The notes under the pieces were generated by a model that did no database searches, was not told the DNA's origin, and saw only the letters and a list, made by a program, of their open reading frames with translations. 64,000 nucleotides of DNA from the NCBI RefSeq assembly GCF_000331535.1, contig NZ_AMZN01000048.1:1-64000 (forward strand). The letters run 5' to 3'. A program made the translations under genes and the position numbers. This DNA comes from Fulvivirga imtechensis AK7 (GTDB lineage Bacteria > Bacteroidota > Bacteroidia > Cytophagales > Cyclobacteriaceae). Shown here piece after piece: positions 28,336 to 36,043 of this stretch (position 1 is its first letter; the number at the start of each line of letters is the position of its first letter).

Positions 28336-28710
28336 CTACCTGTTTAACCACTCTACAGCGGCTTCTTCAGTATAAAAAGGTTTGAATTCTACCCCGCACT
28401 GCTCCTCGTTCACCAAAATAGGCATGATCACCTGTTCCGGCTTTTGCATAATAAGAGCTACTTTTGCTTTAGAGAATATATGATTTCGCTCTTTGTATAT
28501 ATTGGCGATATCTTTCACCCGGTCAGGGTCTACTCTTAACCGGGCTTCTCTATAGTCGATAATGAATTGTTTAGTATGATCAGGAAATAGCTTTGCATGA
28601 ATAATGGATTCCCAACTGGTGATCAGATCACCCAGATAGATATCTCCTGAGAGCTTTTTATAAAATATTCCCTTTTCCTGATCGTAGTAGCAATTAACCT
28701 TTTTATCCAT
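28336..28710 (-). CDS. Small STAS/SpoIIAA-like protein
   Basis: The 124-residue cytoplasmic protein has the layout of SpoIIAA-like (STAS-fold) regulators: an N-terminal strand pair CYYDQEKGIFYKKLSGDI, the central FIIDYREARL, the helix ending FSKAKVALIM, and the C-terminal FKPFYTEEAAVEWLNR, a tail common to these proteins. Such proteins act in partner switching or unknown signalling. No partner kinase of the SpoIIAB type is adjacent. It is convergent with the large barrel gene. Confidence 0.55.
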   Translation of the reverse strand: MDKKVNCYYDQEKGIFYKKLSGDIYLGDLITSWESIIHAKLFPDHTKQFIIDYREARLRVDPDRVKDIANIYKERNHIFSKAKVALIMQKPEQVIMPILVNEEQCGVEFKPFYTEEAAVEWLNR

Positions 28711-28832
28711 GGATTTCGCTTTAGGCCGAAACTCATAAATATAAAAAGACTTTGATGAAAGGATAATATATTTCTGCTAAAATATAAGAACCGTTTAACG
28801 GCTAAGCACGGACAAAAATTTTGTTTATAAAC

Positions 28833-29093
28833 CTAAGGCTTTATAATATTCTGCTTTTTCAGCATTTCCGTTCTTCGTTCTTCCTGGCGCAGCCAGTCTT
28901 TAAACATCTCAGGATATTTAGCTTCGAAATCCGTTGTTTTTTCTATTCCCTGAGATAAAGTATAGAATACGCCTCTTTCAATATCGTAGAACAAACCAGG
29001 CTTATTTACCAGGCGAAATTTTCTATCAAAGAAGCTCTCTATTTCGATGTATTCATTAGTAGTAGTTTGTATGAATTTCGGGTGCCGTCTCAT
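28833..29093 (-). CDS. Short hypothetical protein
   Basis: An internal start at 29093 (MRRHPKF) gives 86 residues; the longer open frame to 29246 would begin in the intergenic region of the sigma operon. The product is soluble with a charged C-terminal helix (DWLRQEERRTEMLKKQ). I do not recognise the family. It is divergent from the ECF sigma gene. Confidence 0.5.
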   Translation of the reverse strand: MRRHPKFIQTTTNEYIEIESFFDRKFRLVNKPGLFYDIERGVFYTLSQGIEKTTDFEAKYPEMFKDWLRQEERRTEMLKKQNIIKP

Positions 29094-29232
29094 TTTGTAG
29101 AACTTTATCCACAAATATACATGTATTTGCGAAATTTCATTGCTGTTATTTGATGTGTCAGGGCTTAGCATGCACCAATGCCCCTTTTGAGTTGATGGAT
29201 AAAAAAAATTACTTCGCCATACAACCTTTTGA

Positions 29233-29250
29233 GTTAGTGAAAGCACTAAC
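29233..29250. promoter_or_regulatory. Perfect 7-bp inverted repeat upstream of the ECF sigma gene
   Basis: GTTAGTG-AAAG-CACTAAC lies 26 bases before the sigma factor ATG and between two divergent genes. It could be an operator or a 5'-leader hairpin. There is no U-tract, so it is not a terminator. Confidence 0.45.
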
Positions 29251-29276
29251 TTATATTAAAAATACAAAATAAATTA

Positions 29277-29819
29277 ATGCAGGCAGATAAGGAATTGGTG
29301 CAAAGTTTTTTAAAAACAGGCAGCGAAGCGGCTTTTCGAGACTTGTACAGCGCTAAAACTCCGGATTTATATCGATTAGCGCTACACCTTAGCGGGCAAG
29401 ACCAATACATGGCCGAAGAAGCTATACAGGAAATGTGGTTAATAGCCATTCGGAAACTGCAGATGTTCCAGTGGCGGTCTACGCTACAAACATGGCTGAC
29501 GGGAATACTGATCAACATAGTGAGGCAATTACGCAGGAAGGCCTTTCAACAGGCTGTCGGGATGGATGAAATAATGAAGAACGGGGGGCAACTTCAAAAG
29601 CCTATGGATATAGATGTTTATGATTTGAAAAGCGCCATTGCAAAACTGCCGGATGGCTACCAGCAAGTACTGGTCCTGCATGACATTGAAGGGTATACAC
29701 ATAAGGAAATTGCAGAAATGTTAAATATTAATGAGGGGACCAGTAAAAGTCAGCTATTTAACGCCAGAAAGGCTTTGCGAGTACTTATACATCAAAATAT
29801 GAAGGAGGTAAGACCATGA
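29277..29819 (+). CDS. ECF-type RNA polymerase sigma factor
   Basis: The 180 residues have sigma region 2 (AFRDLYSAKTPDLYRLALHLSG, then AEEAIQEMWLIAIRKL) and region 4 (LPDGYQQVLVLHDIEGYTHKEIAEMLNINEGTSKSQLFNAR). Regions 1 and 3 are missing, as in ECF factors. The stop overlaps the start of the membrane anti-sigma-like gene (ATGA), the usual arrangement for a sigma/anti-sigma pair. Confidence 0.92.
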   Translation: MQADKELVQSFLKTGSEAAFRDLYSAKTPDLYRLALHLSGQDQYMAEEAIQEMWLIAIRKLQMFQWRSTLQTWLTGILINIVRQLRRKAFQQAVGMDEIMKNGGQLQKPMDIDVYDLKSAIAKLPDGYQQVLVLHDIEGYTHKEIAEMLNINEGTSKSQLFNARKALRVLIHQNMKEVRP

Positions 29820-30376
29820 ACAATCACGAGGAGCTGACAGATCGGGAAAAGGAGCTTTTTCAGGAACTGCACCAACCGGTTGAGATACATCCCGGGGTGG
29901 AGGAGAGACTCGTACAGAAGCTTAAAAATACCGGATTGATAAAAGATACAAAATCAAAACTTATGAATTGGACTATTGGCATAGCAGCGGCTGTTGCACT
30001 GCTGGCAACGGGAGCTTTTATGGGGAGATATCTTATTAATGTGGCGCCAAATGCAGAGCCATCATACAACTACATGCTGGTATTATATGAGGATGAGGCC
30101 TTCTCTGTTGGCGACCCCGAGGCCTTGTTTAATGAATATTCCGCATGGATGCAGCAGGTTTACCAAAAGGGGATAACCATTGATGGACAGGAGATGAAAC
30201 CTGTGTCAGTAATAATTGAAGCAGAAGGCCAAAACCATCAACCCGATAAAAAGGTAGGAGGGTATTTTGTATTGAAAGCATCTTCTTTGGACGAGGTGAT
30301 AGCCATAGCAAAAGATAGTCCGCATTTGAAATATGGAGGTACTATTGAGGTAAAAGAATTTATGATACGAAATTAA
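29816..30376 (+). CDS. Membrane anti-sigma-like protein with a periplasmic YCII-type domain
   Basis: The 186 residues comprise a cytoplasmic N-terminal part (1-45), one helix (~48-72) and a periplasmic domain. From ~80 the domain reads YNYMLVLYEDEAF, FNEYSAWMQQVYQKG, GGYFVLKASSLDEVIAIAKDSP and IEVKEFM. That succession is the YCII-related (dimeric alpha/beta-barrel) pattern, normally a stand-alone cytosolic protein. Position and topology point to an anti-sigma factor for the overlapping ECF gene, but no zinc-binding ZAS motif is present. The YCII domain as sensor is inference. Confidence 0.7.
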   Translation: MNNHEELTDREKELFQELHQPVEIHPGVEERLVQKLKNTGLIKDTKSKLMNWTIGIAAAVALLATGAFMGRYLINVAPNAEPSYNYMLVLYEDEAFSVGDPEALFNEYSAWMQQVYQKGITIDGQEMKPVSVIIEAEGQNHQPDKKVGGYFVLKASSLDEVIAIAKDSPHLKYGGTIEVKEFMIRN

Positions 30377-30382
30377 AAGAGA

Positions 30383-30859
30383 ATGAAAATAACGGTACTA
30401 ATACTGGCTGGTTTGCTGAAAGCCTTGACAGTCCAAGCACAGTCAACAGGCCGAGAAAAACCTGTATTCTCATGGGAAAGCGCTCAATGGCTTACCGGAT
30501 ATTGGGTAGGTGATGGTTTTGGAGGTGTTTCGGAAGAAATATGGGCGCCAGCTAAGGATAATACCATGATGTGCATGTATCGTCATATCAAAGATGATAA
30601 GGTCACCTTTTATGAATTTGTGCACCTGACCCCCGAAGGTATGAAGCTAAAGCATTTTAATCCTGATCTTACAGGTTGGGAGGAGAAAGACAAGTTCGTA
30701 ACCTTTCCTTTATTGGGCATAACGGAAGATAAGATCATTTTCGATGGGCTCGAAATATGGAGAAAATCCGGGAATGAAATGGACGTTACGCTCACGTACA
30801 ATCAAAATGGACAGGAAAATAAAGAAGTTTTTCACTATCGAAGACGGGTGTTGGAGTGA
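30383..30859 (+). CDS. Secreted DUF6265-like protein
   Basis: The 158 residues carry a signal peptide (ending TVQAQS) and the pattern WLTGYWVGDGFGGVSEEIWAPA, then MMCMYRHIKDDKVTFYEFVHL and LEIWRKSGNEMDVTL. This matches the calycin-like DUF6265 family of Bacteroidota, whose function is unknown. It follows the anti-sigma-like gene by 6 bases and is probably part of the sigma operon, perhaps a target. Confidence 0.75.
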   Translation: MKITVLILAGLLKALTVQAQSTGREKPVFSWESAQWLTGYWVGDGFGGVSEEIWAPAKDNTMMCMYRHIKDDKVTFYEFVHLTPEGMKLKHFNPDLTGWEEKDKFVTFPLLGITEDKIIFDGLEIWRKSGNEMDVTLTYNQNGQENKEVFHYRRRVLE

Positions 30860-30957
30860 TTCTTTAGAAGAACGGCAGCATACATCCTATTTCGGATGCC
30901 TTCTCTTCTGATTTTCCAACTCAGGATCTTCTCTTCGTCAACTTTGGTACTTCTTCC

Positions 30958-31707
30958 TCATATTTCCCGGAGCTTTCTCATCACCTTGTTGGCAAAAACG
31001 AAGTCATCGAATTCTTTAATTCCGGAAGTCATGATCTCGTTTTTATTGCCCTCCCAAAGCTTTTCACCCTTGTAAAGGAACATGATCTTGTCACCTATGC
31101 CTAATACCGAGTTCATATCGTGTGTTACCACAATTGTGGTAATGTTGTATTCCTCGGTAATTTCCAGGATCAATTCATCAATAAGTATAGAAGTTTGTGG
31201 GTCCAGCCCCGAATTTGGCTCATCGCAGAACAGATAGCTGGAGTTATTGACAATAGCCCGGGCAATGCCTACACGTTTTTTCATCCCACCGCTGATCTCA
31301 GAGGGCATTTTGTGATTTTGACCGGCCAGGCCAACACGCTCCAGGCAGAAATTAACACGGTCCAGCTTTTCAGCTTTAGGCATTTTTGTCAGCACATCAA
31401 GAGGAAACATCACATTTTGCTCAACTGTTTTTGAATCAAACAATGCTCCTCCCTGAAATAACATGCCTATTTGCCTTCGGATCTCCGTTTTTGTGTCTCT
31501 ATTGGAGTTAGTAAACTCCTTATCATCAAAGTAAACGTGTCCTTCATCAGGTTCGATGAGCCCTACAATACATTTTAAAAGCACACTTTTTCCCGTACCG
31601 CTGGAGCCGATAATGAGATTTGGCTCCCCCTTTTCAAAGGTACCGCTGATCCCCCTTAGCACGGGTTTACCATCGAACGATTTATGTATATTTTCGATCC
31701 TGATCAT
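30958..31707 (-). CDS. ABC transporter ATPase, MlaF-like
   Basis: The 249-residue ATPase has Walker A GSSGTGKS (34-41), signature SGGMKKR, Walker B YLFCDEPNSGLDP and the switch VVTHD. It groups by sequence pattern with MlaF/Ttg2A ATPases of lipid (Mce) transporters. It lies 3 bases after the MlaE-like permease. No MlaD (MCE-domain) gene is in the window. Confidence 0.88.
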   Translation of the reverse strand: MIRIENIHKSFDGKPVLRGISGTFEKGEPNLIIGSSGTGKSVLLKCIVGLIEPDEGHVYFDDKEFTNSNRDTKTEIRRQIGMLFQGGALFDSKTVEQNVMFPLDVLTKMPKAEKLDRVNFCLERVGLAGQNHKMPSEISGGMKKRVGIARAIVNNSSYLFCDEPNSGLDPQTSILIDELILEITEEYNITTIVVTHDMNSVLGIGDKIMFLYKGEKLWEGNKNEIMTSGIKEFDDFVFANKVMRKLREI

Positions 31708-31710
31708 ATT

Positions 31711-32439
31711 TTACAAAAGTAATTGGGCCAGTAAGTAATCGGCAAGCAATATGGCTATTACACTTTGCGTTACTGCTGAAGTACTGGCTTTTCCAACCTC
31801 TACAGCCCCTCCCGTAGTATAATAGCCTTTAAAAGAAGATATTGAGGCTACCAAAAATGCAAAAACAAAGGACTTAATTAGGGCAAACGTCACCGTATAT
31901 TCGTTAAAATCGAACCTGATGCCATATATATATTGAGTAGCTGTAATTACTCCGGTGAATACACCGGCCAGATATCCACCCACTATAGCCAGCAGTCCTG
32001 CTATTATAACAAGCATCGGGTACATCAGCAACGACCCTAATATTTTAGGAAGCACCAGGTAAGACGCGGAGTTGATGCCCATAACCTGGAGAGCATCTAT
32101 CTGCTCGGATATCCTCATGGTGCCAAGTCCGCTGGCCATGCTTGACCCTACCTTGCCGGCATATATAACGGCAATGATGGTGGGAGCCAGCTCCAGTATG
32201 GTCATATCTCTTACTACCAGGGAAATAACATAGTTGGGGATCAGTGGATTTACAAGATTGTAGGCTGTTTGTATCGTAGTAACAGCCCCCATGAAAAATG
32301 ATACCAGCGATACCAGGAAGATTGAATTTATACCTATGGCGATACATTCTTCGATAGTCAGCTTGAAGTATGTTCTGAAGGTCTCCCTGTTGACGAAGAG
32401 AGAACCCAGGAACATGAAGTATTTACCTATGGTTTCCAT
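31711..32439 (-). CDS. MlaE-like ABC permease
   Basis: The 242-residue membrane protein is a MlaE/YrbE-family permease: IEECIAIGINSIFLVSLVSFFMGAVT near the N-terminus, then LELAPTIIAVIYAGKVGSSMASGLGTMRISEQIDAL, the family hallmark. With the ATPase it should form the inner-membrane core of a phospholipid transporter. It is divergent from the SDR gene. Confidence 0.9.
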   Translation of the reverse strand: METIGKYFMFLGSLFVNRETFRTYFKLTIEECIAIGINSIFLVSLVSFFMGAVTTIQTAYNLVNPLIPNYVISLVVRDMTILELAPTIIAVIYAGKVGSSMASGLGTMRISEQIDALQVMGINSASYLVLPKILGSLLMYPMLVIIAGLLAIVGGYLAGVFTGVITATQYIYGIRFDFNEYTVTFALIKSFVFAFLVASISSFKGYYTTGGAVEVGKASTSAVTQSVIAILLADYLLAQLLL

Positions 32440-32569
32440 TAATTTCTTATAAATTTATAGCCGTATGCGGATTTTTGATCATCGCCCGGTAAAAAGATAG
32501 TAATATTATGATTAATGGCTTTGCTATAAAAATGTTTTGATAAAAAAATAAAAATCGTACAAACAGGAA

Positions 32570-33274
32570 ATGAATAAAATAGCTGTAGTAACAGGAGGAA
32601 CAAAAGGAATAGGAAAGGCATTGGTAGACCTATTTTCCGAATATGGTTTTGACATAGCGGTGTGTTCAAGAAATTCGGAGCAATTGAATATCCTTAAAAA
32701 AGAAATTGAACAAAAGTATGACAATAGAGTCTATGTGATGAAAACCGATATGGCTGAGCAGAAAGAGGTGCTTCGGTTTGCTGAATATATTGGAGAGCAG
32801 GATGGTGAAGTAGAGATATTAGTGAACAATGCAGGGATTTTCATTCCGGGACAGATACACACTGAAGAAGATGGTGTACTGGAAATGACCATTAATACCA
32901 ACTTGTACAGCGCTTATCACATGACCCGGGCTCTTATTCATGGCATGAAAAAGCGCAAATCAGGACATATTTTTAATATTTGCTCCACGGCTTCGTTTGT
33001 ACCTTATGTTAATGGCGGCTCTTACTGTATTTCCAAATTTGCCATGCTGGGTATGTCGAAGGTGTTAAGAGAGGAGATGAAGGAGCATGGTGTGCGGGTT
33101 ACATCAGTAATGCCCGGAGCGACACTCACGGCTAGCTGGGAAGGGGTAGATCTTCCGGAAGACCGGTTTATGCGGCCTGAGGACGTGGCAGCGGCTATTT
33201 GGAATGCTTATAAAATGTCGGACCGGACGGTGATCGAAGAAATCGTGATGCGTCCGCAATTAGGTGATATTTAA
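32570..33274 (+). CDS. Short-chain dehydrogenase/reductase
   Basis: The 234-residue classical SDR has the cofactor motif TGGTKGIG (8-15), NNAG after the fourth strand, and an active-site triad with Ser (ICSTAS) and YCISK. Specificity cannot be told; it resembles 3-ketoacyl-ACP reductase-like enzymes. It stands alone between the divergent Mla genes and ispG. Confidence 0.88.
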   Translation: MNKIAVVTGGTKGIGKALVDLFSEYGFDIAVCSRNSEQLNILKKEIEQKYDNRVYVMKTDMAEQKEVLRFAEYIGEQDGEVEILVNNAGIFIPGQIHTEEDGVLEMTINTNLYSAYHMTRALIHGMKKRKSGHIFNICSTASFVPYVNGGSYCISKFAMLGMSKVLREEMKEHGVRVTSVMPGATLTASWEGVDLPEDRFMRPEDVAAAIWNAYKMSDRTVIEEIVMRPQLGDI

Positions 33275-33362
33275 ACAGGTTCAGAGTTTTGAGCTTGCAA
33301 TTTTTTCATCTGCCGACTGTAAACGGAGAACAGGGAACTATCAAACTGATAATATGTTTTGT

Positions 33363-33370
33363 TACTTTTG
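33363..33370 (+). promoter_or_regulatory. Probable -7 element of the ispG promoter
   Basis: TACTTTTG matches the TAnnTTTG consensus and lies 20 bases before the GTG start. A good TTTG at the proper upstream distance is not seen, so support is partial. Confidence 0.45.
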
Positions 33371-33390
33371 TAGAATAATAGATCAGGGAA

Positions 33391-35379
33391 GTGAATACAG
33401 AAATTACTAACGCCAGGCAGTACTGCAATAGCTTAACATCCTACTCAAGAAGGAAGACGCGGGTTGTGAATATTGGGGATGTGCCACTGGGTGGAGAACA
33501 TCCTGTTCGTGTACAATCGATGACCACAGTGGATACCATGGATACGCTTGGTTCTGTAGAACAGGTCATTAGAATGGTGGATGCGGGCTGTGAGTACGTG
33601 CGAATAACTGCTCCAAGTATAAAAGAGGCTCAAAATCTGGAGAACATCAAAAAAGAGCTGCGAAAGCGAGGATACCAGGTGCCACTGATCGCAGATATTC
33701 ACTTTACCCCAAATGCTGCCGAGCTTGCTGCGCGAATAGTGGAAAAGGTGCGGGTTAACCCGGGCAACTATGCCGACAAAAAAAAGTTTCAGCAGATAGA
33801 ATATACAGACGAATCGTACCAGGCCGAGTTGGAGCGGATCAGGGAAAAGTTTACCCCTTTGGTTAATATATGTAAAGAATATGGCACGGCCATGCGTATC
33901 GGCACCAACCATGGCTCGCTGTCTGACAGGATCATGAGCCGTTATGGTGATACGCCACTGGGGATGGTGGAATCTGCCCTCGAGTTTGTAAGGATCTGTG
34001 AAGAGTTGAACTACTACGACATAGTGCTTTCCATGAAAGCAAGCAATACGCAGGTAATGGTGCAGGCTTACAGACTGCTGGTGAACAAGCTGAATGAGGA
34101 AGGCCTGCAGCCTTATCCATTGCACCTGGGTGTAACCGAGGCAGGCGAAGGTGAAGATGGGCGAATAAAAAGTGCGGTAGGCATTGGCGTGCTTTTGGAA
34201 GATGGATTGGGTGATACGGTGCGTGTTTCCCTTACGGAAGAACCTGAGTTTGAGGCGCCTGTGGCCAAAACTATGGTTCACAGGTACTACGACAGAGCCG
34301 GACATGGACCCATCGCCCCTATTGATGAAAATCCGGTAGATCCTTTTAGCTATGGCAGGCGGCATACACGGGAAGTAGGCAACGTTGGTGGACAAAACGT
34401 TCCACGTGTGATTGCAGACATCAGCAGGTTAGGCGTTCGTGATTATAAAGACCTGAAAGGAATAGGTCATTTCTATTTGCCAGAGCCTGATAAATGGAGA
34501 ATGAACGATCTTGGCGCAGATTATATCTACTCAGGTTATGCTCCTGTTCCTTTTATGCTACCCAACGGTTTGAAAGAGATCCTGGAGTATGACACCTGGT
34601 CAACCCTGGACGATAAGGTCAACAAAGTACCCCTGCTTACTGTTCGGCAATTTCTTAACGAAGCACATCAACATAACACCATCAACTTTGTGGCGGTTGG
34701 CCTGAAAGACCTGGATGCCGTCCTTTTGGAACGCCTGAAAGGAGATGCTACTGTCATACTTGTTCTTTCTACCGATAATAAACACGGCCTTGCGGAGCAA
34801 AGGAGGGCATTCTTTGAGCTGATCAGAAATAACCTGGAGATCCCCGTGATCATCAAACGTTCTTATGCTGATCTCACCGATGACCAACTACAGATCTATG
34901 CAGCTACTGATGTTGGAGGACTGCTGATCGATGGGTTGGGAGACGGAGTTATGCTGGGAACCGAAATAGCTGCCGGAGGAAAGTCAAGAGAAGAGATGCA
35001 GAACCTTGTGCAGAGTTACAATAACACCGGTTTTGGAATACTTCAGGCGGCAAGAACCAGGATGACCAAAACCGAATACATTTCCTGTCCATCATGTGGA
35101 AGAACGCTTTTTGACCTGCAGGAAACAACAGCTATGATCAGAAAGCGAACCGACCACCTGAAAGGTGTTAAAATTGGTATTATGGGGTGTATCGTAAATG
35201 GTCCCGGTGAAATGGCTGATGCAGATTATGGATATGTAGGATCAGGCAAAGGAAAGATCACACTCTACAAGGGCCAGGAAGTGGTAAAAAGAAGCGTGCC
35301 TTCTGAAAAAGCAGTTGATGAACTGATCGAAATCATCCGGCAGGATGGGAACTGGTTGGAGAAGAAATCTGAAATCTAA
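33391..35379 (+). CDS. ispG: 4-hydroxy-3-methylbut-2-enyl diphosphate synthase, long form
   Basis: IspG (GcpE) reduces methylerythritol cyclodiphosphate to HMBPP in the MEP isoprenoid pathway. The 662 residues exceed the ~370 of the E. coli enzyme because of a central insertion, as in plants, Chlamydia and other Bacteroidota. The N-terminal TIM-barrel contains RVQSMTTVDTMD; the C-terminal domain has the cluster ligands Cys566, Cys569 (CPSCG), Cys600 and Glu607 (CIVNGPGE). The GTG start lies just after the -7 element. The last codons (KSEI and stop) are encoded by the beginning of a heptamer array. Confidence 0.96.
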   Translation: MNTEITNARQYCNSLTSYSRRKTRVVNIGDVPLGGEHPVRVQSMTTVDTMDTLGSVEQVIRMVDAGCEYVRITAPSIKEAQNLENIKKELRKRGYQVPLIADIHFTPNAAELAARIVEKVRVNPGNYADKKKFQQIEYTDESYQAELERIREKFTPLVNICKEYGTAMRIGTNHGSLSDRIMSRYGDTPLGMVESALEFVRICEELNYYDIVLSMKASNTQVMVQAYRLLVNKLNEEGLQPYPLHLGVTEAGEGEDGRIKSAVGIGVLLEDGLGDTVRVSLTEEPEFEAPVAKTMVHRYYDRAGHGPIAPIDENPVDPFSYGRRHTREVGNVGGQNVPRVIADISRLGVRDYKDLKGIGHFYLPEPDKWRMNDLGADYIYSGYAPVPFMLPNGLKEILEYDTWSTLDDKVNKVPLLTVRQFLNEAHQHNTINFVAVGLKDLDAVLLERLKGDATVILVLSTDNKHGLAEQRRAFFELIRNNLEIPVIIKRSYADLTDDQLQIYAATDVGGLLIDGLGDGVMLGTEIAAGGKSREEMQNLVQSYNNTGFGILQAARTRMTKTEYISCPSCGRTLFDLQETTAMIRKRTDHLKGVKIGIMGCIVNGPGEMADADYGYVGSGKGKITLYKGQEVVKRSVPSEKAVDELIEIIRQDGNWLEKKSEI

Positions 35380-35413
35380 AATTCGTAATTCGTAATTCGT
35401 AAATTGTAAATCA
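35365..35413. repeat. Heptamer array, 7 units, overlapping the ispG 3' end
   Basis: Seven consecutive 7-mers: AAATCTG, AAATCTA, AAATTCG, TAATTCG, TAATTCG, TAAATTG, TAAATCA. The first two cover the last ispG codons and the stop. The array ends two bases before the next ATG (35416). Confidence 0.8.
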
Positions 35414-35415
35414 AA

Positions 35416-35625
35416 ATGGCTGATAAGAGGGTAGAAGAAAAAAACGGGAAAAACACGCTGAAGGATTATTTTGCCTTTGGAGAGGTGTTCGGTTATTTCT
35501 TTAGAAAGAGAGATAAGAGCAGGCCATCTAATTTTAATTTAAAAATGATGCATGGCATTAATAAGTTGTCCATCATTATTTTTCTGCTGGCAATTATTTT
35601 TTTGATAGTTAAGCGCCTGTTCTGA
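35416..35625 (+). CDS. Small DUF6728-like single-helix protein
   Basis: The 69-residue protein has a charged N-terminus, FAFGEVFGYFFRKRDKSRPS, MMHGINKLSIIIF and one C-terminal helix. This pattern is shared by DUF6728 proteins of Bacteroidota, with no known function. Its stop overlaps the next start by one base. Confidence 0.7.
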   Translation: MADKRVEEKNGKNTLKDYFAFGEVFGYFFRKRDKSRPSNFNLKMMHGINKLSIIIFLLAIIFLIVKRLF

Positions 35626-35993
35626 TGAATATAGAGGAATTCAGAAATTTCTGCATGGCCAAAGCCGGGGTTACCGAGGGCTTTCCTTTCGATGAGACCG
35701 TTCTGGTCTTTAAGGTCATGAATAAAATGTTTGCACTGACTGGCGTGGATACATTTGAAAGCGCCAATCTAAAATGCGATCCTGACAGAGCGGAAGAGCT
35801 CCGTGAAAAGTATGCAGGTATCAAACCGGGATATCATATGAGCAAAAAACACTGGAATACTGTAATGATGGATGGTAGCGTTAGTGATCAACTCATCTAT
35901 GAACTTATTGATCACTCTTATGATCTTGTTGTGGAGGGTTTGCCTAAGAAGCTCAAAGTGGAACTCGAACTTTTAAAAACACAGAATATATAA
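35625..35993 (+). CDS. MmcQ/YjbR family protein
   Basis: The 122 residues match the MmcQ/YjbR (CyaY-like fold) family: FCMAKAGVTEGFPFDETVLVFKVMNKMFAL, then KPGYHMSKKHWNTVMMDGSV and LIDHSYDLVVEGLPKK. Proposed DNA-binding function is not well established. A clear terminator follows. Confidence 0.9.
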   Translation: MNIEEFRNFCMAKAGVTEGFPFDETVLVFKVMNKMFALTGVDTFESANLKCDPDRAEELREKYAGIKPGYHMSKKHWNTVMMDGSVSDQLIYELIDHSYDLVVEGLPKKLKVELELLKTQNI

Positions 35994-36009
35994 CTGAGGA
36001 GCTGCTATC

Positions 36010-36043
36010 AGGTAAAACAACCCCTCAGTTTTACCTATTTTTT
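36010..36043 (+). terminator. Intrinsic terminator after the MmcQ/YjbR gene
   Basis: AGGTAAAAC (36010-36018) pairs perfectly with GTTTTACCT (36028-36036), followed by ATTTTTT. An overlapping alternative pairing, AACTGAGG / CCTCAGTT (35992-36030), uses the same loop. The 3' arm reaches the stop codon of the convergent gene. Confidence 0.8.

Noticed and set aside
33445-34395. 316-codon minus-strand open frame
   Set aside because: Antisense shadow of ispG without recognisable domains.
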